From Phanerodontia chrysosporium (Eukaryota; Basidiomycota; Agaricomycetes; Polyporales; Phanerochaetaceae), in assembly GCA_001910725.1 (NCBI GenBank), contig MJGA01000121.1:1-23093 (forward strand): a stretch of 23,093 nt of DNA, read 5' to 3'. The notes beneath the pieces are model-generated. The model saw only the letters and a program-made list of their open reading frames with translations. It was not told the origin of the DNA and searched no databases. Shown here in pieces: positions 15,954-23,093 of this stretch (within the stretch, counting starts at the first letter, position 1; each line of letters begins with the position of its first letter). Position numbers and translations under genes: made by a program.

Positions 15954-18190
15954 TTAGCTGAGTAATTCTCTATCCAAATCCTTACTGTACCGCATAGTCC
16001 GAGAAAGCCTCTGACATCCTTAGGTGTTTTAAGCGGGGGCCACTTAAGGATCTTGTCAATCTTCTGGCTGTCTGGAAGTCTGCCCTCTGGTGTACAGCAT
16101 TGTCCGATGATAAGGACCTTCTGCTGCGCAAGCTGAACCTTTGAAGGGGAAAAGGTTCCTCCTGCATGTCCTACTCGATGTATGATCCTATGCACATCAT
16201 TCGCATGTTCCCAAATGAACCTGCGAATACCAGGGTTCTCCTTCAGTACTTCTGGTCTTCCTTGCTCATCTTCGTAACGACTGACTGGCCCTTTGATAGG
16301 CAGGTCATCAATGAAGATATTTGCATGGTCAGGAATCTCATGCTGCAGAATAAAGGACATACATGCCTGAAATTCTGCAGGTGAGTTAGTGAAGCCTGTA
16401 GGTAGGGACGTGATCCGTAACAATCCTAGTGGGGTAAGGAACGCTGTAAGGTCTCGACTCTGAGGGTGAACCTTACGTGCATCAAATCCCCAATACAAGT
16501 CAAAGACTGTATAACATTGCCTGCCTGCAAACGGCTCAACAAAGTTATCTAGGTTAGGAGGTAAGCCTGCATCTCGTATGGTAACCTTGTTCAAAGGCTG
16601 CAAGTCATGGACTATCCTCAACTTGCCACTTTTCTTCAGAACGCAGAACCATCTGGAACGATACGATGACTGACTTGGCTCATATACTCCTGCTACAATC
16701 TTTTCCCGTAACAAGTCCAGTACCTTTTGATGTATTCCTAGGGGTATAGGAATATTCTTGAAGGCCCAAGGGACATGAGGTACCACTGGTATTATGTATG
16801 GTGAAAAGTAATCTTCCCGGAATGATCCGCGCTGGCTGTCTTCAAAGACAAAGTGATTCTGGTTAAGCTGAAGTATATGCTGGAATAACTTCAATTCTTC
16901 AGGCCATAAGAATCCCTCTGGGTTGAGATTCATAGCCTCCAGATTCTCATGGGTAAGTCTCCCTCCATCAGGTACAAAGTCTGGTGGGGTAGGTGACAAA
17001 TTAGCTAGGGATCGTAATGGGTCTTCTGGGAATTTCCTTATGACTCTTGCATCCTCAGGAAACACAGCTGGTACGGGCTTGACTTTCCTATCAACTCTCT
17101 TATAGGCAGTCATTACCTCTGGGGAACTCATAGGTAGCTTGGAAGAAAATAAATTACTACCATCACAAGTAATAATAGTGTCTTCTTCATCTAATGACTC
17201 TACAAACCTATCCATGTCTGTAGTAAACATTATGGGCTCCACCTCGTCCCACTGTATGTCATAGAAGTCATCAGCCACTGTGGCGAAAGTTACTGAGGCT
17301 TTACTTAGCTCAGTTGAACCCATAGCGCCCGTGATTTCCTGCTGTGAAGCCGTGTCTTCAAAGTGCTGGCTTGCGCTGAGATTGACGCCAGTGAAGCGCC
17401 AGTCGGTGATGCGCCTGTCGTCGGTGTCGGGGGTGCCGTATGAGGAAAGAGCGCTCGCTGTTGATGGCAGCGGGCGCGAGTGCTCGTTGAGAGTCCGGGT
17501 AACGGTTGGGGCCGTTGTGCCGGTGTCGAAAAGGGTAGCGCTGACCGTGGTGGCGTCCAGGGTCTGCTCGCTCACACCTTCAGGGTCTGGTGACGTCACT
17601 GAGTTCAGAGAGACTCGCTGACGGCCTTGGGAGCCATCTAGGTTGTGTCCCCCTTTAATATACCGTGTCTCAGGGCGTGTCTGTGTGTCTGAGGTCTCGT
17701 ATCCGGGGGTTGCTTGAAGTTCCAAGTCCCCAGTAAGCTGGTATCGTCGCGATTCACGCTGATCACGCCTAACAATGCAGCCAACAAGCGTATGTATTGC
17801 TACATAGAGCCTACTGACCACGTCTTTTCTACTATACATGTACTTGGCGACCGTCCAGGCTACGTAGATACAGCTAATAGTACACAGGGTCGCGCTGAGA
17901 CTCACAAGATGCATGCAGCCGCGCGTGACGTCATGGCTGCGCGACGCGTCCGAGGACGTGTTCGCCGTGCCGTGGGGACTGCGCGCGGGCGCGTCAGAGG
18001 GCGTGCCAGCCTGAACGAAGGTCGCTGTGCTGGGCATAGACCTTCTGAGAGCGTCCGTGCCTTTTGAGAGCGCGACTTGCATGCCTAAGACCATAACCGA
18101 GAATTCAGAAACAAATACGAAAAATAATAGAATCATACGAAAGAAATAGATCTGAGGCCCGAGCGGGGCCTGTCCGTCGCGAATAACCAT
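15872..18190 (-). pseudogene. Element B right copy: reverse transcriptase, with an unusual hydrophobic N-terminal extension
   Basis: 772 codons on the minus strand. From about residue 290 it is a Ty3/Gypsy RT of the Agaricomycete FIDD type, with REDYFSPYIIPVVPHVPWAF, SRWFCVLKKSGKLRIVHDLQ, YTVFDLYWGFDARKV, LPTGFTNSPAEFQACM and the catalytic ANIFIDDLPIKGP (FIDD codons near 16302-16316). The reading frame then passes RFIWEHANDVHRIIHRVG and breaks after AKARPL. No Gag zinc knuckle or DSG/DTG protease motif is visible upstream. Instead residues ~14-37 and ~92-112 are hydrophobic, possible membrane segments. The first ~200 residues may belong to a different unit joined in frame. The ATG at 18190 is the first in the frame after an upstream stop. 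Confidence 0.75.
17700..17718 (-). repeat. 19-nt direct repeat, copy upstream of element B RT
   Basis: TTCAAGCAACCCCCGGATA, same orientation as 13735-13753 and 3,965 nt away, bracketing the pol of the right copy. ACTGGGGAC precedes it here and ACTGAGGAC in the other copy. Downstream, at about 17645-17660, is TATTAAAGGGGGAC, which resembles a polypurine tract. This may be a remnant LTR or 3' end of a related element. Confidence 0.6.
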
Positions 18191-18248
18191 GGCCGAGTGT
18201 ACCGAAACGACTGGGATGCAGGCGAGCTCATGCTGAAGGGCAGGAAGT

Positions 18249-18309
18249 CTGCTAATGCGTTCCCGAAGCCGTTAGTGTCTGAGTGTCGTAGATGTGCGCG
18301 CGCACGCAC
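18249..18309 (-). other. Candidate 61-nt intron between the unknown gene and the RT frame
   Basis: On the minus strand CAG|GTGCGT, a CACTAACGG branch site, and ATTAGCAG. The donor lies only 4 nt past the TAA stop of the 18314-21082 frame. The sequence is a very good match to local introns. It would place both reading frames in one transcript unless the intron belongs to an alternative form. Confidence 0.5.
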
Positions 18310-18313
18310 CTGC

Positions 18314-21082
18314 TTAGGCATCTCCTCGCCAGGGGCGAAAGGAGATGGCCTCGCGCGAGAATCCAGGGCTGCCGAGGCGCAGCGAGTTGCGCAAGTACCG
18401 GATATCTTCCTCGTCGTCGCCGCGGCCTCGAAACCAAAGCATCTGATCGATGAGCTCGATGCGCGCGTCGTGCTCGCCGTTGACGTTGAGGGACCTCCAG
18501 AAGTGGAGGCACTGGCGGAGCGCAAGCTGTTCCTCTGGGAAGAGGAACGGCGATCCATAATCTTCGTGATATGGGTACAAATTCTCGTAGGCCATTATGT
18601 CGTGTCCAAGACAGCCGCGGCGTGCATTGTCAAGGTGATAGAGCGAGCCCGCGTGCAGCGCGTCATTTGCCTGATTGTAGATGAAGGCCGTGAGCAGGCC
18701 GCGGATCGCGTTGAGGCCTGCGATGTTCATGGGGCCGACCGTGCCGTCGCGCAGGTAGCGTGCCGCTGCCTGGTCTGGGTTGGGGACGTGCAGAGGTTTC
18801 CCCCGCGCCGTGCGTGCGTCGAGCGTGCCGTAAACGTAGCCATACATGCCGTTATGCAGGCCTGCGCGCGTGTCTGTGCAGAATGGGAGCTGGGGAGCCT
18901 GCGCACCATTCTCGAGGGCCGTGAATCGAATATCGAAGGTACCGGGTGCCGCGCTTCGTGCGTCCGTGACTGTGAGCGGCCGAGTATAGATCTCGACGTC
19001 CTCAGAGGACGAGGAGTGAGCTGGGGATGGGGACGAGCTGGGTGGCGGCGTGCTGCCCAGGCTCATCACGTCGTCGAAGTCGAGGCTTCCGTCGAGCTTG
19101 AGGTACCGGTCGTCGTAGAGGCCGGTGTCACTGAGGGCTTTCGCATGCCTGACTTGCCCTGCCGGGTCGTTGCCTTCGAGCAGGAGCTGCTCGGCCCGAT
19201 TGGCTGCCTCCCGGAGCATGTCCAGGGCTGGGCAGGTGTCCATGCTCTCCAGATCGCCATAAAGCTGATCTGTGAGCGCGGGCGTGGGCGCAGGCGTGGC
19301 TGGGGCGTCGTTCGTCAGGTTCTGCAATTCAATATCAATATAAGTCGTCTTCTGAGGGTCTAACCGGAGGCTTACCGCGTCGAGCGTGTCCAGGACCGAG
19401 GCAAGAGGCGGCTCAAACTCGAGCGCGCTGGTCTGATAGCCGTTTCGATGGTCCAAGAGCGGGGGAAGCTCGAGCGGGCTCGGGGACATGTCGTGGGTGC
19501 CGTACAGAGGTACACAATAGTCGGTGGGATCGCCATAAGGTGCAGTTTGCTGTGTATCTTCGGCTTCGTGCACCTGGACGTGGTAGACGGGGATGGGAAC
19601 GGGCATGCGCTGCTCGAGCGGGTGCGCAGCGTCGGAGATGGGATGGGAATGGACGTGGTTGAGAACGTGGACAGCCTGGCGGGACGTACCGGTCTCCAGA
19701 CTTCTTGCATCCTCTACAGTCTCAATCCTCGCCCTTCTCGCCCTTCCCTGCTCGTCTCGAGCATGCAGCTGGTTGCATGCTGTCTCGTAGTGTGCGCGTT
19801 GAAGGTCAGGCCGTGTACAAGTGTCCAGATGAGAGTGGGGGACGAGCGGGGCTGTAACAAACCAGGGGACGGCGGATGGGACGTGCAGAACGTCGAGACC
19901 GAGGGCGCTTGCCTGAGTCTCGTTACCCGAGCGTCTGCATGAAGCAAGTGACGTCAATTCGGTCCTCGGAGGCTCGGATTCCGGTACGTACGCGGGCGAT
20001 CTTTCCCACAGGTCACCTGGGCACGTGCCGACGTGGTGGCGTACCCAAGCTTCACCTTCCGCTACGCGTCGCGCTGCCTCACGCGCGTTCTCGAGTTCCC
20101 CCGCGGGCAGCAACTCGTCTATCGGCATGGGCGCGTCCGACCGAACGTCTGAGAGACTCTCGATGTCAGAGTCCTCTCCGAAGATCTCAACTTCGAGCTT
20201 GTCGACGTCATAGCCATGTACCGGGTCCAAGTCAGACACGGTCTCAAGGCTCGGCATGCTGTCGTGCGTGCTGAGGGACGCGTTGTCGTCGTCACTCTCG
20301 GTGAGTCCGAATGCGATGCGCAGGCGGGCCTCCATGGCCATAGCCTCAATGTCTTCAGGTGCGTTAGTGCTCTGATCTCTGTCTCGTGGTCTTGCTAACG
20401 GCTTACCGTCTGGTGGGACCGGTCCAGGGAAATTGCGAGTGCGAGGCTCGCACACATCCTCGTAGATGGCTGCGAGGGTGGCGAGCGTATGAGTAGCTGG
20501 GCGAGGGGATTCACAGGTAAGTCCCATGTGCTCTCGAAGTGTGGCGTCGAACTCACAAAATAAACCGTCGATGGAAACCAGATGGCCAAGCGTGTTCTTG
20601 CCAGCAGGGATGCATGGCCAGAACGCGCCTTCAGTGAGGTAGGCCTCGTTGCCTACGCAGCCAGTAAGTAGTTCGATCTTGAGGTGACACTGACTTACAG
20701 ATCCGTGCCCCGGGTTCGCCGCAGGCAACCAAACCACAACGCCGTCCTCGGACGCGAAGCGCATGGGCACCGGCTGCCCATACCTGTCACGCTCACCGCA
20801 GCGATCCACCCGGCGAAGGGTGCCAAGCTGCGGGAAGAACATGACCAGGCCGGCTGGTCCGCACGGTGTCTCGCCGTCGCCAGGCCGCCAGGCAATGTAC
20901 ACGCGCTCGCGGTACACTACGTCGTTAGCAGCCCTCAGGGCGTAGCACGTCGATGTAAAGGACATGGCGCTGCTGTCGCTGCCAGGGAAAATCGCGGCGA
21001 CGGTCTGTGGCCAGGTAAGCACCGAAATACTGAACGAGGCGTGATCTGACAGTGCCAGACCACCAGGAGCAGGGAGCGACAT
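18314..21082 (-). CDS. Large GC-rich gene of unknown function (about 900 residues)
   Basis: The minus-strand frame is open for 922 codons with strong GC-ending codon choice. I do not recognise the family. The N-terminal part (residues ~50-200) has a globular look with RERVYIAWRPGDGETPCG, MFFPQLGTLRRVD and PMRFASEDGVVVWLPA. The middle is acidic and low complexity. The C-terminal ~250 residues are dense and probably folded (NAIRGLLTAFIYNQAND, YENLYPYHEDYGSPF, RQCLHFWRSLNVNGEHD, ELIDQMLWF). Two 54-nt introns (20406-20353 with GTAAGC and CACTAACG; 19375-19322 with GTAAGC and TTGCAG) are multiples of three and may be hidden inside the frame, giving ~886 residues. No CCHC, RT or integrase motif is present. 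The start at 21082 is the first ATG but overlaps plus-strand splice signals, so the true 5' end is uncertain. It lies 123 bp upstream of the RT frame on the same strand. Confidence 0.65.
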   Translation of the reverse strand: MSLPAPGGLALSDHASFSISVLTWPQTVAAIFPGSDSSAMSFTSTCYALRAANDVVYRERVYIAWRPGDGETPCGPAGLVMFFPQLGTLRRVDRCGERDRYGQPVPMRFASEDGVVVWLPAANPGHGSVSQCHLKIELLTGCVGNEAYLTEGAFWPCIPAGKNTLGHLVSIDGLFCEFDATLREHMGLTCESPRPATHTLATLAAIYEDVCEPRTRNFPGPVPPDGKPLARPRDRDQSTNAPEDIEAMAMEARLRIAFGLTESDDDNASLSTHDSMPSLETVSDLDPVHGYDVDKLEVEIFGEDSDIESLSDVRSDAPMPIDELLPAGELENAREAARRVAEGEAWVRHHVGTCPGDLWERSPAYVPESEPPRTELTSLASCRRSGNETQASALGLDVLHVPSAVPWFVTAPLVPHSHLDTCTRPDLQRAHYETACNQLHARDEQGRARRARIETVEDARSLETGTSRQAVHVLNHVHSHPISDAAHPLEQRMPVPIPVYHVQVHEAEDTQQTAPYGDPTDYCVPLYGTHDMSPSPLELPPLLDHRNGYQTSALEFEPPLASVLDTLDAVSLRLDPQKTTYIDIELQNLTNDAPATPAPTPALTDQLYGDLESMDTCPALDMLREAANRAEQLLLEGNDPAGQVRHAKALSDTGLYDDRYLKLDGSLDFDDVMSLGSTPPPSSSPSPAHSSSSEDVEIYTRPLTVTDARSAAPGTFDIRFTALENGAQAPQLPFCTDTRAGLHNGMYGYVYGTLDARTARGKPLHVPNPDQAAARYLRDGTVGPMNIAGLNAIRGLLTAFIYNQANDALHAGSLYHLDNARRGCLGHDIMAYENLYPYHEDYGSPFLFPEEQLALRQCLHFWRSLNVNGEHDARIELIDQMLWFRGRGDDEEDIRYLRNSLRLGSPGFSREAISFRPWRGDA
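19322..19375 (-). other. Candidate in-frame 54-nt intron in the unknown gene
   Basis: On the minus strand GCG|GTAAGC ... TTGCAG|AAC. The length is a multiple of three, so the frame stays open with or without splicing. The AT-rich 3' half, unlike the surrounding GC-rich codons, supports an intron. Confidence 0.55.
20353..20406 (-). other. Candidate in-frame 54-nt intron in the unknown gene
   Basis: On the minus strand ACG|GTAAGC, branch CACTAACG, acceptor CCTGAAG. The length is a multiple of three. The AAG acceptor is less usual than TAG or CAG. Confidence 0.45.
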
Positions 21083-22456
21083 AGCTGAAGAGTTCTCGGA
21101 ACGGGTAAAGGAGCGACAGGTGCGTCCACCGCCTTTGCAAGCTCGGGGAGGACGGACAGACTTGGTAAGTCCCTGTCCTTGCCTTTATCTGCGCTGCGCT
21201 GACCTTCTCCTATCCTAGTACCTTGTGCGCATCCGCGCCGACTGTCCTGAAGGTCTGGAGACACTGCTAGCCTCGCCGTACCTCCTCCTGCCTTCTCAGG
21301 TAAGTCCCTATCGTTATCTGTATCCGCTGTATTGTCTTGCTCACACTTTTCCTTGCCAGCCAGGTACTTTACTCGTCCAGGCAATGCGCATTTAGCTGCG
21401 TATTGCATATTTCCTGGACGCCTGGGGTGCTCGTGACCTTGGGCGTCGTCGTTCGTACTTCTGTGGCACCAGGTAAGCTCCTCTGGGCCGTCTTCTCGTG
21501 TCTTACTAACCTCTCCATCCTCAGGAGCAGGTATACATCCGTCAATGGGCTCTTGCAGCCTGTCTTCACCCTTTCCAGGTCGCACACCGGTGAGCAGATC
21601 ATTTATTGGGCTTGATCTCGTAGGTACATCGGACGCCACAGCGCGATCGCACGAAACGCTGCTACCACAGCAGCTGCCTATCTGGGCATCTGGTGTGGTC
21701 GCGGCGTTGGTCCTGCTGATCTGCGCTGGACACACGATCTGCGGTGCCAGGAGGTCGTGCGCACGATCGCCGTGGTTCGCCGGCCTTCTACTGGTCTCTA
21801 CCCAGCTTCTCGGCGCGTCACGCACCTCTACCAACTCCACCATACCAACAAACGCGGCCGCAGGCCTGTTTCCCAGGTCGGGCCCGTCATTCAGATCTTC
21901 TTCACCGCTCGATCCATCCGTGGATCGCGTGTCTTCGTCTCGGGCGCTGGGCGTGTCTGTGCCTTCTCCTGAACTCTTCACATCGCCGCCGCCCTCGATC
22001 TCGCTGCGCCGGCGTTCCTGAAGGTCATGTCCACCGTCCCCTATCGCGGAGCAGTGGCTTGGGCCTTCCATCGCGTTCTCTGGGAGGTCTCGGCCATTCC
22101 TGCCGAGTTCCTCGGCCCTTAGGTGAGTCTTGTGTCTCTCACTCGTGCCAGGGACCTGTCGGGCGCGTCCTCTTGGCGCGTTCCTGGCTTCACGCCGCGC
22201 GAAGGCCTCGAGCACGGTACGTCGGTCTCCGTCGGCCTGCTTTACGATCTTCGCGCTGACCTTCCAGTACTCACAGTCTGCTAGCTTACAGGCGTTCTCA
22301 AAGCGGAATCCCGCACTCTGCCGGTCGCTCTGAGCGTTGACCCACACGCTTTCAGGTAAGTAACCTCCTTCTGCATCCTTCTGGTCGATCTCACGCATGG
22401 TCCTTCGCAGGATTTTGTCTGCAGCGCGATAGGCTTGGCGACGGTCCTTCAGGCCT
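20935..22456 (-). CDS. Alternative minus-strand open frame, unknown
   Basis: The frame is open on the minus strand from ~22456 to 20935. Its first part looks like a real helical protein: KDRRQAYRAADKILRRTMRE, ESVWVNAQSDRQSAGFRFEN, ADCEYWKVSAKIVKQ and LEAFARREARNAPRG. Further on it becomes low-complexity and contains several DLPE or LT stretches that are simply the antisense of plus-strand GGTAAGT donors. The first part may be genuine coding, joined to 22449-23057 by a one-base loss, and the rest is likely a shadow. Confidence 0.35.
21059..22021 (+). CDS. Candidate spliced plus-strand gene, with hydrophobic C-terminal segments
   Basis: Four consecutive introns with basidiomycete consensus can be drawn: 21165-21218 (GTAAGT, GCTGACC, CTAG), 21300-21395 or 21300-21359, 21473-21524 (GTAAGC, TTACTAACC, CTCAG) and 21590-21641 (GTGAGC, CTTGATC, CACAG). 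Joining them keeps one frame through EEFSERVKERQVRPPP, YLVRIRADCPEGLETLL, LRIAYFLDAWGARDLG and SRYTSVNGLLQPVF, then LPIWASGVVAALVLLICAGH, a likely membrane helix, to TGA at 22019-22021. A further 44-nt intron candidate (21015-21058) lies upstream. No start codon could be fixed and no family is recognised. Long minus-strand frames cover the same DNA, so the strand call is tentative. Confidence 0.4.
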
Positions 22457-23057
22457 CGTCTTGCGCCATATTACTGCGCCACTTTACATAGTCGAGCCAT
22501 TCCTCGACGGTAAGTGCCTCAGTATCGACTTCCTTGATGCGCAACGGCTCACGCTCACGCTTCATACCCAGGACTGCGTCCATGAGGCCTGCCGTGCTGA
22601 TCTCTAGCTCAGCCTCGGACACCTCGGGCGCAATGATGTCATCTGCCCCGGCACTCGGCTCGGGCTCGCGTTCTGTGGACGCGTCTTGGTCACCTGACTG
22701 AGGCGCGTTCCTCGCGTCGCGCTCTTCGCGCTCACCGCTTGGTACGTCTGAGCTATCTTCTGCTAACCTTTCCTCTTCAGGGGGGTCTTCTGTGCTCAGA
22801 GCTTGCATGCTCAGCACAAACGGTACGTCATAGGGTCTTCCTTGATGCGTTCCTCGCTGACCGACCTGGTAGATTGCGCCGCCACCGCCGTAGGGTGGTG
22901 CTCGCGGATGCTGGAGGCCTTCCTCCAGCTCTTCGAGTATCCTGAGCTCGTGCGCCTCGGCCTCCACGAGCTGCTGCACCGTCTCCCAGGTAAGTCGTCC
23001 AAGCTCTCTCCAAGCGTAGTCAAATCCGAGCTTACCACTTGTGTCGGGCTTCTCGCG
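22449..23057 (-). CDS. Alternative minus-strand exon, acidic coiled protein, unknown
   Basis: On the minus strand an acceptor-like AATCTAG ends at 23058, and the frame is then open: GKLGFDYAWRELGRLTWETV, an Ala/Glu/Leu-rich helix, a long acidic linker, and LTVEEWLDYVKWRSNMAQDE, ending at TGA 22449-22451. The next frame (from 22452, reading KDRRQAYRAADKI) looks like its direct continuation shifted by one base, as if one C were missing in GAGGCCTGAAG. It could be an upstream exon of the unknown minus-strand gene. Plus-strand splice signals overlap it, so the strand is unresolved. Confidence 0.4.
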   Translation of the reverse strand, partial: REKPDTSGKLGFDYAWRELGRLTWETVQQLVEAEAHELRILEELEEGLQHPRAPPYGGGGAIYQVGQRGTHQGRPYDVPFVLSMQALSTEDPPEEERLAEDSSDVPSGEREERDARNAPQSGDQDASTEREPEPSAGADDIIAPEVSEAELEISTAGLMDAVLGMKREREPLRIKEVDTEALTVEEWLDYVKWRSNMAQDEA

Positions 23058-23093
23058 CTAGATTCACCAATCGGCTCCTCTCTTGTTGCAGCG
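22781..23093 (+). CDS. Candidate spliced plus-strand coding segment running off the window
   Basis: Exons 22781-22822, 22873-22989 and 23062-23093 are separated by introns 22823-22872 (GTACGT, GCTGACC, GGTAG; 50 nt) and 22990-23061 (GTAAGT, GCTAG; 72 nt). The phases agree at both junctions and the joined frame is open to the window edge, reading LRACMLSTNDCAATAVGW, then RMLEAFLQLFEYPELVRLGL and LLHRLPDSPIG. Codon thirds are mostly G or C in the middle exon. Function is unknown. The upstream link to 22742-22780 (a possible 39-nt intron) is weak, and the minus strand is also open here. Confidence 0.4.

Larger units (their letters stand above)
12510..16253 (-). repeat. Right arm of the ~3.75-kb inverted repeat (element B 3' part)
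   Basis: Inverted counterpart of 8634-12383. Unlike the left arm it continues without interruption past the point where element A's LTR abuts (16253/16254), so it shows the uninterrupted element B sequence there. It carries the LTR-like region (12515-13780) and the pol 3' half on the minus strand. Confidence 0.95.

Noticed and set aside
18197..19363. 388-codon plus-strand frame
   Set aside because: Antisense of the C-terminal part of the unknown minus-strand gene, whose codon bias and aromatic-rich folded sequence are much more convincing.
22510..22523. Donor and acceptor 13 nt apart (GTAAGTGCCTCAG) as an intron
   Set aside because: Far too short for spliceosomal removal; only a longer intron using this donor could be real.
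1..23093. CRISPR arrays, rRNA, complete tRNA genes, telomere repeats, bacterial operon signals
   Set aside because: None seen. Repeats present are LTRs, motif arrays and the inverted repeat.

Overview
The window looks like a transposon-dense accessory region of a basidiomycete (Agaricomycete-type) genome. The supporting signs are short 44-60 nt introns with GTAAGT-like donors and CTRAY branch sites, a GC-rich codon bias in the gene-like parts, a chromodomain Ty3/Gypsy element, and a second Gypsy family whose RT core reads FIDD. No bacterial signals were seen.

Layout. (1) 1-897, minus strand: the C-terminal part of a ULP1-like (C48) cysteine protease gene with one 52-nt intron, cut off upstream by an LTR. 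(2) 898-8633, plus strand: a structurally complete chromovirus (element A). It has 694-bp LTRs differing at one base, a 10-nt self-priming signal, an AUG-free 1.4-kb pre-gag region, gag, a -1 frameshift signal, then protease-RT-RNase H and integrase-chromodomain, with one single-base frame break between RNase H and integrase. (3) 8634-16253: two nearly identical ~3.75-kb copies of the 3' part of a second Gypsy family (element B), arranged tail to tail around a 126-nt spacer. Each arm carries the pol 3' half and a long LTR-like region with a TATA box and a run of hairpins. (4) 16254-18190, minus: the rest of the right-hand B copy (RT), fused upstream in one frame to a stretch with two hydrophobic segments. 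(5) 18314-21082, minus: a large GC-rich gene of unknown function. (6) About 21000-23093: a region with a dense series of canonical introns on the plus strand, and long open frames on the minus strand. I cannot settle the coding strand here.

How the parts work together. Element A carries every part of a self-primed, frameshift-expressed retrotransposon: promoter and terminal self-primer in the LTR, Gag with a zinc knuckle, Pol enzymes, and a chromodomain for targeting. Its 5-bp flanks do not match, so it has probably been involved in recombination or sits at a rearranged or misassembled junction. The two B copies each carry different one-base losses in G/C runs. The right-hand unknown gene is the least explained part of the window.
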